From contig NZ_RCCV01000001.1 in assembly GCF_003664255.1 (NCBI RefSeq), positions 1,488,001 to 1,552,000 on the forward strand: a stretch of 64,000 nt of DNA, read 5' to 3'. Positions 25,301 to 33,492 of this stretch are shown piece after piece (within the stretch, counting starts at the first letter, position 1; every line of letters begins with the position of its first letter). The notes beneath the pieces were generated by a model. It did not search any database and was not told the DNA's origin. It saw only the letters and a list, made by a program, of their open reading frames with translations. A program made the position numbers and the translations under genes. The stretch is from Micromonospora sp. M71_S20. GTDB lineage: Bacteria; Actinomycetota; Actinomycetes; Mycobacteriales; Micromonosporaceae.

Positions 25301-25861
25301 TCACCTGCGGCGCAGCAGCCACCCCAGCAACGCCACCACCGCCACCGCCACGAGCAGACCGACCACCGTCGCCGCCTGGTGTCCGGCGTCACCACCGAGC
25401 CCGCCGACCTCGACCAACAGCACACCGAGGACGAAGGTGGCCAGCAACACCCCGCCGGCCCGGGCCAACCACCGCACGATCAGGTCCGGATCGACCACCG
25501 CGTCGTACGGCAGCACGGCGGCCAGCGCGCAGAGGGTGTGGGTGAGGTAGAGCGCCGCCGCCACGGCGAGCAGCCGCCAGAGGGCGATCGGTCGGCCGTA
25601 CCCGTCGGTGGCCACCAGCCAGCCGCCGACCGTGACCAGCGCCGCGAAGGTCGGCCAGACCCGGCGCGGCCCGACCGCCGGCAGCACCGCCACCGCCACG
25701 AGGGCGAGCAGCGGCCGCCCGAGGAGCACCTGTGACGGGTACGCCAGCACGAGGCCGACCAGCGTGGTGAGGAAGATGCCGGCGCGCACCAGCAGCGGCG
25801 TCAGGCTGACCCGGGCGGCGGCGTACCGCACGGCCCGGACCCGTTCGATGACGGCGTTCAA
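25301..25861 (-). CDS. Hypothetical membrane protein at the end of the DUF4129-MoxR-DUF58 operon
   Basis: A 186-residue protein with about five to six hydrophobic helices (AGIFLTTLVGLVLAYPSQV, LLALVAVAVLPAV, FAALVTVGGWLVA and others) and an Arg-rich C-terminus. No family is recognised. The TTG start is preceded by GAAAGG, which is itself the end of the adjacent 59-bp tandem repeat. It follows the DUF58 gene on the same strand and is probably the last gene of that operon. The 100 bp downstream contain only a short CCCC/GGGG hairpin near 25283. Confidence 0.65.
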   Translation of the reverse strand: MNAVIERVRAVRYAAARVSLTPLLVRAGIFLTTLVGLVLAYPSQVLLGRPLLALVAVAVLPAVGPRRVWPTFAALVTVGGWLVATDGYGRPIALWRLLAVAAALYLTHTLCALAAVLPYDAVVDPDLIVRWLARAGGVLLATFVLGVLLVEVGGLGGDAGHQAATVVGLLVAVAVVALLGWLLRRR

Positions 25862-25863
25862 CT

Positions 25864-25981
25864 GTGCCGCCTTTCGTTCGCGACTGCGGGACTCCGCTGC
25901 GCTGCGTTCCTCGCGCTCACCGGTGCCGCCTTTCGTTCGCGACTGCGGGACTCCGCTGCGCTGCGCTCCTCGCGCTCACCG
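25864..25981. repeat. 59-bp tandem repeat (two copies)
   Basis: Two 59-bp units, nearly identical (one clear T/C difference), fill the gap between the DUF58 gene and the next membrane-protein gene. Read on the minus strand each unit runs GTGAGCGCGAGGA ... CGAACGAAAGGCGGCAC and could encode VSARSAAQRSPAVANERRHR. The second unit begins within or next to the DUF58 stop, and the end of the first supplies the Shine-Dalgarno sequence of the next gene. Confidence 0.85.
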
Positions 25982-27388
25982 GTTGTTCACCCTCGGGGCG
26001 GTCGCCAGGCGGGCCACGTCCCGCAGCACCTGGTCGAGGCTGCCCGCGCCGGCCCAGGGCACCACCGGCACGCCGTGCTCCCGCAGTTGCCCGATCATCG
26101 TGTCCCGGTCCAGCCGCCACAGCCGGTACGCCACCTCGGCCCAGCCCCGATCCTTCGGCGGGGTGAGATCCGCCGGCAGGGTGTCCACCGCGACCACGAA
26201 CCGACCGGAGCGGGCCAGCCGGGCCAGCATCTGCGCCGACCGCTCGTCGAGCAGCGGGGTGAGGACCACCACCAGCGCGTCCGCCGACAGCAGCTGCGGC
26301 CCGAACACCTGGTCGTACGGCTCGTGCGGCGAGGACTCCGCCCGCACCTCCAGCAGCCACTCCAGGACGGTCAGGTACTGCCGGCGGCCGGTGGCCGGGC
26401 GCAGCCGGCGCGCGGCCGGGCCGTACTCGAGCATCGACACCCGGTCGCCGCGATGCAGGTAGTGCTCGGCGATCGCGGCGGCGGCCCGGACGGTGGTGTC
26501 CAGTACGGAGGCGGCACCGGCCACGCCGCCCGAGCGGCCCGCCTCGGCGAGCACGTCGAGCAGCACCACCACCTCGGCGTCCCGGTCGGAGAGGGTGGCC
26601 GCCACGTGCAGTTGCCGGGCGCGCAGCGAGACCCGCCAGTCGATCCGGCGCAGCCGGTCCCCCGGCGCGAAGACCCGTACGCCGGCCAGCTCGCCACCCT
26701 CGCCGGGCCGGCGCGAGTGGTGCGCGCCGACCAGGCCGGCGGCCCGGGGCATCGCCTCCACCGCGTCGAACGGCTCGGTCTTCGGGTAGACCCGCAGCCG
26801 GGACGGCTCGGCGATCACGGCGCGGGAGACCAGCAGCCCCTGCGCGGCGGACGCCCGGGCCCCCGCCGGGCCGACGGGGTGCCGCCCCCAGCGCAGCGCG
26901 GTGCCGGTCAGCTCCAGGTCCACCGCCGCGTCCCTGGGGACGGCGGTCACGAAGGGCCGCTCGGCGACGGACGGGCCGGCTGCCGAACCGGTGCCGGACG
27001 CCGCGGTCGCCCCGGCGATCGTCGCCCGCTCGACCCGCAGCCACGGTGAGACCCGGCTGCGGACCACCGCCACGTCGTAGTCGAGCAGGTCCGGGTTGCC
27101 GACGGTGACCATGCCGGTGAGCTCGCCGCCCTCGACGAGGTGGCCCTCGTCGGCGGAGATCCAGACCTGTGGCAGGGCGGTCGGCCGGCGGCGCAGCGCG
27201 TACGCGGTGCCGATCGCGAACGGGGCGGCCAGCACGACCAGGTCGACCCGGCCGAGCAGCACCCCCACGATCAGCAGCAGCCCGGTGAGCAGAACCGCCC
27301 GGCCGAGCGCCCAGGTGGGGGCCCACCCGGTCGCGGGCTCCGGCTCCTGCGGCGGCGACTCGCGGGGCGACACGGCGGGCGCGACCAT
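25976..27388 (-). CDS. DUF58 domain protein
   Basis: A 470-residue protein with two N-terminal membrane helices (about 30-70), a beta-sandwich-like region, and the DUF58/vWA-like region with GDRLRRIDWRVSLRARQLHVAATLSDRDAEVVVLLDV near residue 235. DUF58 proteins accompany MoxR ATPases and are thought to take part in assembly or maturation of partner complexes. The ATG overlaps the MoxR stop (TGATG). The stop at 25976-25978 lies in the flanking tandem repeat. The client complex is unknown. Confidence 0.85.
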   Translation of the reverse strand: MVAPAVSPRESPPQEPEPATGWAPTWALGRAVLLTGLLLIVGVLLGRVDLVVLAAPFAIGTAYALRRRPTALPQVWISADEGHLVEGGELTGMVTVGNPDLLDYDVAVVRSRVSPWLRVERATIAGATAASGTGSAAGPSVAERPFVTAVPRDAAVDLELTGTALRWGRHPVGPAGARASAAQGLLVSRAVIAEPSRLRVYPKTEPFDAVEAMPRAAGLVGAHHSRRPGEGGELAGVRVFAPGDRLRRIDWRVSLRARQLHVAATLSDRDAEVVVLLDVLAEAGRSGGVAGAASVLDTTVRAAAAIAEHYLHRGDRVSMLEYGPAARRLRPATGRRQYLTVLEWLLEVRAESSPHEPYDQVFGPQLLSADALVVVLTPLLDERSAQMLARLARSGRFVVAVDTLPADLTPPKDRGWAEVAYRLWRLDRDTMIGQLREHGVPVVPWAGAGSLDQVLRDVARLATAPRVNNR

Positions 27389-28386
27389 CAGTGCCCGGCG
27401 GCGTAGCTGGGCAGCGCGCCGCTGGCGGGGGCCGGGGTCGCCTCCAGCACCTCGCCGACCACGAAGGACGGATCGACGCGGCGCAGCCACATCTCCGGGC
27501 GCAGCGTGATCCGGTGCGCAAGGGCGGGCGCCGCGACCTCCTTGACGTCCTCCGGCACCACGTAGTCGCGGCCGGCCATGACGGCCCGTACGCGGGACAG
27601 CAGCAGCAGCGCCAGCGAGCCGCGCGGCGAGGCGCCCACCAGCACCGACGGGTGCTCGCGGGTGGCGGCGGTCAGCGCGACTATGTAGCGGCCGATGGAG
27701 TCCTCCACGACCACGTCCTCCAGCGCGGCCTGCATGGCGCGCAGCGTCTCGGCGTCGACCACCGGCTTGATGTCGGCCTCCTCGCGGCGGCGGGCCATCC
27801 GTCGGCGCAGCACCTCCCACTCCTCCTCGGCTTCGGGATAGCCGAAGGAGACGCGGAGCAGGAACCGGTCGAGCTGCGCCTCCGGCAGCGGGTAGGTGCC
27901 CTCGTACTCGATGGGGTTGGCGGTGGCCAGCACGTGGAACGGCTCGTCCAGCTTGTACGTCACGCCCTCCACCGAGACCTGCTTCTCCTGCATCGCCTCC
28001 AGCAGGGCCGACTGGGTCTTCGGCGGGGTCCGGTTGATCTCGTCGGCGAGGAGCAGGTTGGTGAAGACCGGCCCGGCCCGGAACGCGAAGTCGCCGCTGC
28101 GCTGGTCGTACAGGAACGAACCGGTCACGTCGGCCGGCAGCAGGTCGGGGGTGAACTGGAGCCGGCGGAAGTCCAGCCCGAGCGCCTGCGCGAAGGACCG
28201 CGCGGTCAGCGTCTTGCCGAGGCCCGGCAGATCCTCCAGCAGCACGTGCCCGCCGGCCAGGATCCCGGCGAGGACCAGCTCCAGCGCGTCCCGCTTGCCG
28301 ACCACGACCTGACCGACCGCCTCCAGCACCGACCGGGCGAGGTGGCCGACCTCGGCGGCGGGCATGCTGCGGTCCACGTCGTTCAT
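27388..28386 (-). CDS. MoxR-family AAA+ ATPase
   Basis: A 332-residue AAA+ ATPase with Walker A GLGKT in LLEDLPGLGKTLTARSFA, Walker B LLADEINRTPPKTQSALLEAM, sensor region ATANPIEYEGTYPLPEAQLDRF, and a C-terminal helical lid. MoxR ATPases act as chaperones that help insert cofactors or metals, usually with vWA-domain partners. The start at 28386 has GGAGAAGAT immediately upstream and overlaps the stop of the preceding gene (ATGA); its own stop overlaps the DUF58 start. The whole set is therefore a tight operon. Confidence 0.92.
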   Translation of the reverse strand: MNDVDRSMPAAEVGHLARSVLEAVGQVVVGKRDALELVLAGILAGGHVLLEDLPGLGKTLTARSFAQALGLDFRRLQFTPDLLPADVTGSFLYDQRSGDFAFRAGPVFTNLLLADEINRTPPKTQSALLEAMQEKQVSVEGVTYKLDEPFHVLATANPIEYEGTYPLPEAQLDRFLLRVSFGYPEAEEEWEVLRRRMARRREEADIKPVVDAETLRAMQAALEDVVVEDSIGRYIVALTAATREHPSVLVGASPRGSLALLLLSRVRAVMAGRDYVVPEDVKEVAAPALAHRITLRPEMWLRRVDPSFVVGEVLEATPAPASGALPSYAAGH

Positions 28387-28967
28387 ATCTTCTCCAGTTC
28401 GGCGACGATCGCCGCGAGGTCGCGCGGCGACGGGGGGCGGCGGGAGGGGGTGCTGAGGAAGGCCCAGAGCCGGTCGCCGAGCAGGGCACGGGCCCGCTCC
28501 GGGTCGGATTCGCGGGTCAGGCCGTGGCGCTGGCGCAACCGCTCGTCGGCCAGCTCGCCGATCCGGGGCAGGATCCGCGTGGCGAACCGCTCCCGGTCCC
28601 TCCCGGCCCAGTCCAGCGGCCGTTCCCAGCCGTTGATCGCGGCGCGCAGCGCGTCCCGGGCGCCCCAGTTCCAGGTGCCGTCGTCGGCGGCGGCCGGCAC
28701 CCGACCGCCGGAGCGGGGCGGGGGCGGGGGCGCGAGGGCGGCGACGACCCGGCGCACCAGGAACAGCGCTACCACCCCGGCCACCAGGACCGGCAGGGAG
28801 ACCCGGAGACCCACCACGCGCAGGCCGGCGACCAGCACGATCACGACCGCCACGACGCCGGCCAGGGTGCGGAACACCCGACCGGCCCGCCCGCCCCGGG
28901 ACCGTTCGGCGGGCGCCGGCCGCTCCTCCTCGAAGCTCAGCAGGTCGTCGATGCTGGTGCTGCTCAC
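28383..28967 (-). CDS. Hypothetical membrane protein in the MoxR operon
   Basis: A 194-residue protein with two hydrophobic helices (about residues 32-72), a proline-rich link (APPPPPRSGG), and a soluble C-terminal helical domain containing NWGARDALRAAINGWERPLDWAGRDRERF. I do not recognise a named family, though its place between DUF4129 and MoxR genes is conserved in actinomycetes. The GTG start lies 49 bp after the DUF4129 gene and the stop overlaps moxR by 4 nt. It may anchor the MoxR/DUF58 complex. Confidence 0.7.
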   Translation of the reverse strand: MSSTSIDDLLSFEEERPAPAERSRGGRAGRVFRTLAGVVAVVIVLVAGLRVVGLRVSLPVLVAGVVALFLVRRVVAALAPPPPPRSGGRVPAAADDGTWNWGARDALRAAINGWERPLDWAGRDRERFATRILPRIGELADERLRQRHGLTRESDPERARALLGDRLWAFLSTPSRRPPSPRDLAAIVAELEKI

Positions 28968-29016
28968 CGCGCCACCTCGCCACGTCGGGCCGGCAGAGAC
29001 CGGGCCCCGGTCCCGG

Positions 29017-29763
29017 TCACGCGGGCACCTCGGCGTCGTCGGCGGCTACCACGACGGTCAACTCGCCGCGCAGCCGGCGCAGCGCCACCCGGGCCTGGTC
29101 GCGGGTGCGCTCGTCCACCTTCCGGGTGGCGTAGCGGGCCTCGCGGTAGACGTGGGCGAACTCGGCCAGCACGTCGGCGCTGGCGATCGCCGGGATGCCC
29201 GCCGAGGGGTCGCCCCGCAGCAGGCGGGTGACCAGGTCGGTGGGGGTGTCGCCGGGCAGCCGGGGCACGCCCGCCCCGGCGGCGGCCTCCTCCAGGCGCA
29301 CCCAGCAGGCGATCACCGCCGTGCGGGGATCGGTGTCCCGGTCGTCCAGTTCCTCCAGGCCGGCGTCGAGGGCGGCGGCCACCTCGCGGGCGGTGCCCTC
29401 GGCCGTACGCCGGGGCCGCCGGGTCGGCAGCGCCCGGGTGGTGCGCCGCATCGCGCCCCGGACCAGCGTCCAGGTGAGGTAGCCGAACGCGCCGAGCAGG
29501 GCCAGCCCGAGCAGCACGACGACGGCGGTGACGAGCCACTTCGGGATCCGCGTCCCGGTGGTCTCGGCGGTGTCCCGCGGCTCGACGGGGATCGAGGGGA
29601 CCGGCTCGGCGGTCGGATACTCCGGAATGTAGGGGATGCTGTCGGCGGCGGGCGGGATCCGGCTGGCGCCGATCGACGAGTGGGCGGACGAGAACGCGGC
29701 GACGGCCAGCAGGAGCACCACCGCCGCGACCGGCCACCACCTGCGCAGGGCGCTGAGTTCCAT
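29017..29763 (-). CDS. DUF4129 domain membrane protein
   Basis: A 248-residue protein with a signal-anchor helix (residues 9-27), a Pro-rich outer loop, a second membrane helix (about 73-97) and a cytosolic DUF4129 domain: DPRTAVIACWVRLEEAAAGAGV, then RLPGDTPTDLVTRLL and the late ATRKVDERTRDQARVALRRL. DUF4129 commonly accompanies MoxR and DUF58 genes, sometimes fused to transglutaminase domains, which are absent here. It is the first gene of the operon. The function is unknown. Confidence 0.83.
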   Translation of the reverse strand: MELSALRRWWPVAAVVLLLAVAAFSSAHSSIGASRIPPAADSIPYIPEYPTAEPVPSIPVEPRDTAETTGTRIPKWLVTAVVVLLGLALLGAFGYLTWTLVRGAMRRTTRALPTRRPRRTAEGTAREVAAALDAGLEELDDRDTDPRTAVIACWVRLEEAAAGAGVPRLPGDTPTDLVTRLLRGDPSAGIPAIASADVLAEFAHVYREARYATRKVDERTRDQARVALRRLRGELTVVVAADDAEVPA

Positions 29764-29841
29764 CGAGGGCTACCTCCGGGCCACCGGGGCGGTTCGCACG
29801 GGCCGACGCGTCGCGTCCGTCATCGCCACCGCCCCCACGCC

Positions 29842-30582
29842 TCAGTCCACCCCGGCCAGTTGCTTCGCCCGGGTGAACACGTCGTCCAGCATCCCTGGTG
29901 TCAGCCGCCCGGTGAAGGTGTTCTGCTGGCTGACGTGGTAGCAGCCGAGCAGCTCCGGTGCGCCCGTGCCGGACCAGTGTGCCCCATGGCCGAACGCCGG
30001 TCGCGGGCTGGGCGGGCGCAGACCGTACACCTGGCGCAGCACCGGCCACCACGAGGCCCAGGCGAACGCGCCCAGCGCGACCACGACGCGCAGGGTGGGC
30101 CGGATCAGCGCCACCTCGCGGTGCAGCCACGGCGCGCACGTGTCCCGCTCCTGCGGGGTCGGCTTGTTGTCCGGCGGGGCGCAGCGCACGGCGGAAAAGA
30201 TCCGCAGGTCGCGCAGGGTCAGCCCGTCGTCGGCGGCGACGCTGGTCGGCTGGTTGGCCAGCCCGGCCCGGTGCAACGCGGCGAACAGGACGTCGCCTGA
30301 GCGGTCGCCGGTGAAGATGCGGCCCGTGCGGTTGCCGCCGTGCGCGGCGGGCGCCAGGCCGAGGATGGCGATGCGCGCGTCGGGGACGCCGAGCCCGGGC
30401 ACCGGCCGGCCCCAGTACTCCTGGTCCCGGAAGGCCGCCCGGCGGACGCGGGCCACCTCCTCCCGCCACCGCACCAGCCGCGGGCAGGCGAAGCAGTCGC
30501 TGACGGCGGCGTCGAGGTCGGCCAGGTCGGTCGCCCGCGCGGCGCGGGCGACCACCTCGTCGGGCGTACGGGGCTCAGCCAA
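29842..30582 (-). CDS. Type 5 uracil-DNA glycosylase (UdgB-like)
   Basis: A 246-residue base-excision repair enzyme. The iron-sulfur cysteines appear as C30-x2-C33 in [10 protein letters not shown] with two more near [20 protein letters not shown]. Motif 1 is [19 protein letters not shown], which is the type 5 form, lacking the usual polar active-site residue of other UDGs. The C-terminal motif is [16 protein letters not shown]. Type 5 enzymes remove uracil and some deaminated purines. I chose TTG at 30582, giving [11 protein letters not shown]; it overlaps the dienelactone hydrolase stop by 8 nt. An ATG 17 codons upstream is possible but adds only a Pro/Ser-rich tail. Confidence 0.85.
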   Translation of the reverse strand: MAEPRTPDEVVARAARATDLADLDAAVSDCFACPRLVRWREEVARVRRAAFRDQEYWGRPVPGLGVPDARIAILGLAPAAHGGNRTGRIFTGDRSGDVLFAALHRAGLANQPTSVAADDGLTLRDLRIFSAVRCAPPDNKPTPQERDTCAPWLHREVALIRPTLRVVVALGAFAWASWWPVLRQVYGLRPPSPRPAFGHGAHWSGTGAPELLGCYHVSQQNTFTGRLTPGMLDDVFTRAKQLAGVD

Positions 30583-31261
30583 GCTTGGCCCGGAAGAGTT
30601 CGAGGGTGCGGGCCCAGGCGGTGGCGGCGGCACGCTGGTCGAAGTGCTCCGGCCGGTCCTCGTTGAAGAAGGCGTGCGAGGTGCCGGGGTAGTCGTAGGT
30701 CTGGCAGGTGCCGCCCGAGGTCTCGATGGCGCGGCGGACGGCGCGTACGCCGTCGGCGGCGGAGGTGCCGTCCTCTTCGGAGCAGTGGATGTGCGCCGCC
30801 TTGCCCGCGTAGTCGGGCCACTCGGGGCGCATCCCGTCCCACGGCAGCCGGGGGTAGAAGGCGGCGGTGGCGACGATCCGCTCGGAACGGGTCGCCGCCC
30901 AGAGGGCCAGGCTCGCCCCGGCGCAGAAGCCCGCGCAGCCCACCTTGCCGGCGACCTCGGACCGCCCGGCGAGGTAGTCCGCCGCGCCGGCGATGTCCGC
31001 CGCCGCCTCGTCCATCTGCGCGCTGTTCAGCATCTGCCGGGGCTCGCTCGGCTTGCTGGCCGGGCCGCCGTGGCGGAAGTCCGGGGCGAGGGCGACGAAA
31101 CCGGCCTCGGCGAAGCGGTCCACGACCGCCCGGACGTGCGGCACCAGTCCCCACCAGTCCTGGATGACGATGACCGCAGGGCTGGTCGCACCGCCGGAGG
31201 GTATCGCGAGATACCCCTCGCCCGTCCCCCCGTTGCCGCGGTAGCTCACCATCTCGCCCAT
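30575..31261 (-). CDS. Dienelactone hydrolase family protein
   Basis: A 228-residue alpha/beta hydrolase with the cysteine nucleophile in [15 protein letters not shown] (about residue 116), an acidic region [10 protein letters not shown], and the catalytic histidine in GTSHAFFNE. The N-terminal [10 protein letters not shown] is the family hallmark. Classical members open dienelactone in aromatic degradation, but no such pathway is nearby, so the substrate is open. The ATG has AGGAGG 7 nt upstream. The 3' end overlaps the uracil-DNA glycosylase gene. Confidence 0.88.
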   Translation of the reverse strand: MGEMVSYRGNGGTGEGYLAIPSGGATSPAVIVIQDWWGLVPHVRAVVDRFAEAGFVALAPDFRHGGPASKPSEPRQMLNSAQMDEAAADIAGAADYLAGRSEVAGKVGCAGFCAGASLALWAATRSERIVATAAFYPRLPWDGMRPEWPDYAGKAAHIHCSEEDGTSAADGVRAVRRAIETSGGTCQTYDYPGTSHAFFNEDRPEHFDQRAAATAWARTLELFRAKLG

Positions 31262-31406
31262 CGGCCGTCCTCCTAGCGGTCAGTCATCGTTGGCTGGTCG
31301 CACAGTGTTGCTACGTGTCGGTAGCCTGCCACGCCGTGAGCGCCCCGGGGAAGACGCCGGAACAGTGGCATTCACCTCCTGTTCGCCCCCCGTACCCACG
31401 GACGCC

Positions 31407-31439
31407 GACGGCGGCGCGGACGATGTCCGCGCCGCCGTC
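31407..31439 (-). terminator. Terminator downstream of the LppU-like gene
   Basis: A perfect 15-bp stem (GACGGCGGCGCGGAC with its complement) and a 3-nt loop lie 24 nt beyond the stop. Confidence 0.85.
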
Positions 31440-31462
31440 GGCGGTCCTGTCGTACCGGGGGA

Positions 31463-31945
31463 TCAGGCCTTCTTCGTCAGGCACAGCAGGTAGCCAGTCT
31501 TGCCCGGCTCGATGCTGTAGTAGACGTAGCCCTCCTGGCCCTCCTTGATGTACTGGCCGCACGCCTCGCCGGAGCGGGCCTGCGCCTGGGTCTGCCCGTC
31601 GACGCGGCCGACGACGTTGTAGACGGCGTCGGTGGCGGTGCACTCGACGACCTTCGCGCCGTCGACCTTCTCCTCCTTGGTGCCGGTCACCTCGGGCAGC
31701 TCGGCGATGCAGTCGCCGACCTTGGCCTCGGCGGTCTCGTCCTTGTTGAAGAAGTTGCCGATCGCCGAGCCGATGCCGAACTTGAGGCCCGCGACGACCA
31801 GGAACACGACGATCGCGCCCACGATGCCGAGCAGCTTCTTGGATCCGGACTTCTCGGCCTGGGGCTCCGCCGGGGGCGGCGCCTGGACGGCCGACGAGGG
31901 CTGGGCGGCGTCCGGCGCGGGGGGCGGTGCGACCTGCTCTGACAC
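31463..31945 (-). CDS. LppU/SCO3897-like membrane-anchored protein
   Basis: A 160-residue protein with a Pro/Ala-rich cytosolic tail (1-35), one membrane helix (about 37-60, KKLLGIVGAIVVFLVVAGLKFG) and an outer domain with four cysteines (GDCIAEL, VECTATD, GEACGQY, LLCLTKK) that could make two disulfides. The pattern matches actinobacterial LppU/SCO3897 proteins of unknown function. It stands alone with its own terminator. The 117 bp downstream of the HAAS gene and upstream of this one's start hold nothing else I can support. Confidence 0.72.
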   Translation of the reverse strand: MSEQVAPPPAPDAAQPSSAVQAPPPAEPQAEKSGSKKLLGIVGAIVVFLVVAGLKFGIGSAIGNFFNKDETAEAKVGDCIAELPEVTGTKEEKVDGAKVVECTATDAVYNVVGRVDGQTQAQARSGEACGQYIKEGQEGYVYYSIEPGKTGYLLCLTKKA

Positions 31946-32062
31946 GCGTTTTCCTTCCGGGGGGTGAGTGAGCAGACGACACCGTAGCGACCGGGACCGA
32001 CAGCCGTTGCCCCGCTGGACTCATCCGTTCAGCTATTTCCCAGCTTCATTCGATGATCCTGT

Positions 32063-33094
32063 TCACGTCCGGCTCGGGGCGGGCGTGGCGGTCGGCGCAG
32101 TCGTCGGCGCATCCGTCGGCGTGGATCCCGGGCTCGGACTGCCGCCCGGGGCGGGCGCGGATTCGGTCGGCGTGCCCGAGGTGGGGGGCGCCGGCAGCGG
32201 CGGCACGCCCGTCCAAGGCTCGGAACCGGCCGGCACGCGGGGCGCGAAGGGCGCCTGCTGCGGGCAGTACGGATATGTGAACAGCAGGGGATTGCCGATC
32301 CCGTTCGGATCCCCCACGGCCAGGCAGGTCGGGTGGCCGAGCCGGATCGGGTCGCCGTTCTGGTCGAAGAGCCGGGCGTTCTCCACCAACCGGCCCTCGC
32401 GGTCGTAGACGAAGACGTCGCGGATGTGGTCGTACCGGTCGTCGATCGAGATCTGCTCGTAGCCGAGGTCGCCGCTGCCTACCCGGTCGTTCATGTCCGC
32501 CAGGCCGACCAGCCCGAAGATCACCAGCACCGCCGTGCCGGCGTGCAGCATCCGCCGCTTGGGCCGGGTCAGGCCCGGCGTGTGGTGGCCGAGCCAGATC
32601 GAGGCGAGCACGCTGCCGGCGAGCAGCACCAGGCCGGCCAGCAGGCTGCCGTTCAGCTCGGGCAGCACACCGAACGTGTCGCCGGTCGTGATCACCGTGA
32701 CGAGCATGGCGGCCAGGTAGCCCCGCAGCACCCACCACGCCGGCCGGAGCAGCCGGAGGAACTCGCTGGCCGTGGCGTACCCGAGGGGTGGTCCGAGTTG
32801 CACGTCCCAGCGGTGCGCCCGCGCGCGGAACCGGTCCACGGCGACACCGAGGCGACGGTTGCGGCGCCCGCCGGTGGTGGCGGCGCCGACCCCGGCGGCG
32901 GCGCGCAGCTCGGCCGCGTACGCCTCGGGCTCGCCGAGCCGGTCGACCAGCGAGCCGTCGGCCTCGGCGGCGACCTCGGCGAGGTGCTCCGGCAGGTCCT
33001 CGGTCAACTCGTCGCGGTGTGCCGGCGGCAGGTCGGCCAGCGCGGCCCGGACCCGTGCGGCGTAGTCCGCGATCTCCTGCTCCGTGACGGTCAT
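32063..33094 (-). CDS. HAAS-domain membrane protein, partner of PadR
   Basis: A 343-residue protein. Its N-terminal ~65 residues (EIADYAARVRAALADLPPAH ... VDRLGEPEAYAAELRAAAG) fit the HAAS/DUF1700-type helical domain that accompanies PadR regulators. Three to four membrane helices follow (about 115-205), then an outer domain and a long Pro/Thr/Ser-rich tail. The ATG overlaps the padR stop (ATGA). In known pairs the HAAS protein is a membrane target or co-sensor of PadR; its role here is inferred from that. Confidence 0.8.
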   Translation of the reverse strand: MTVTEQEIADYAARVRAALADLPPAHRDELTEDLPEHLAEVAAEADGSLVDRLGEPEAYAAELRAAAGVGAATTGGRRNRRLGVAVDRFRARAHRWDVQLGPPLGYATASEFLRLLRPAWWVLRGYLAAMLVTVITTGDTFGVLPELNGSLLAGLVLLAGSVLASIWLGHHTPGLTRPKRRMLHAGTAVLVIFGLVGLADMNDRVGSGDLGYEQISIDDRYDHIRDVFVYDREGRLVENARLFDQNGDPIRLGHPTCLAVGDPNGIGNPLLFTYPYCPQQAPFAPRVPAGSEPWTGVPPLPAPPTSGTPTESAPAPGGSPSPGSTPTDAPTTAPTATPAPSRT

Positions 33095-33423
33095 GCCGCC
33101 ATCCCCCGATCGTCGAGCAGTGCGTCCATGGTGGTGGCGAACGAGCGCCAGAGCTTGCCGGAGCGGGTGAGCTGGTCCCGGCCGGCGGCGTTGAGGGAGT
33201 AGTACTTGCGGTGCGGGCCGGATTCGCTCGGCACGACGTAGGTGGTCAGCAGGCCGGCGGCGTAGAGCCGACGCAGCGTGCCGTAGACCGAGGCGTCGCC
33301 GACCTCCTCCAACCCGGCGTCGCGCAGCCGGCGCAGGATGTCGTAGCCGTAGCCGTCCTCCGCGCGGAGCACGGCGAGGACCGCGAGATCCAGCACGCCC
33401 TTCAGCAGTTGTGTGGTGTCCAC
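33091..33423 (-). CDS. PadR-family transcriptional regulator
   Basis: A 110-residue winged-helix repressor: QLLKGVLDLAVLAVLRAEDGYGYDILRRL, GDASVYGTLRRLYAAGLL and SGPHRKYYSLNAAGRDQL are the standard PadR blocks. I chose the GTG at 33423 (VDTTQLLKG) over an ATG 7 codons upstream because a -10 box (TAGTGT) sits 7 nt before the GTG, so the transcript is probably leaderless. A palindrome covers that -10 box, so autorepression is likely. It overlaps the HAAS gene by 4 nt. Confidence 0.9.
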   Translation of the reverse strand: MDTTQLLKGVLDLAVLAVLRAEDGYGYDILRRLRDAGLEEVGDASVYGTLRRLYAAGLLTTYVVPSESGPHRKYYSLNAAGRDQLTRSGKLWRSFATTMDALLDDRGMAA

Positions 33424-33447
33424 GCAATGCACACTAGTGCGCAATGC
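33424..33447 (-). promoter_or_regulatory. Palindromic operator over the leaderless padR promoter
   Basis: The dyad TGCACACTAGTGCGCA (33428-33443, one mismatched pair) is flanked by two direct GCAATGC copies (33424-33430 and 33441-33447). The -10 box TAGTGT at 33431-33436 lies inside the dyad and the start codon is adjacent. Binding of PadR here would block initiation. Confidence 0.65.
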
Positions 33448-33492
33448 GCAGTACCGTCAAAGGAACGCGCCGCGCGGCTGAGGGTGTTCCGC

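Noticed and set aside
25864..25981. CRISPR array
   Set aside because: There are only two 59-bp units directly adjacent to each other, with no spacers and no cas genes in the window.
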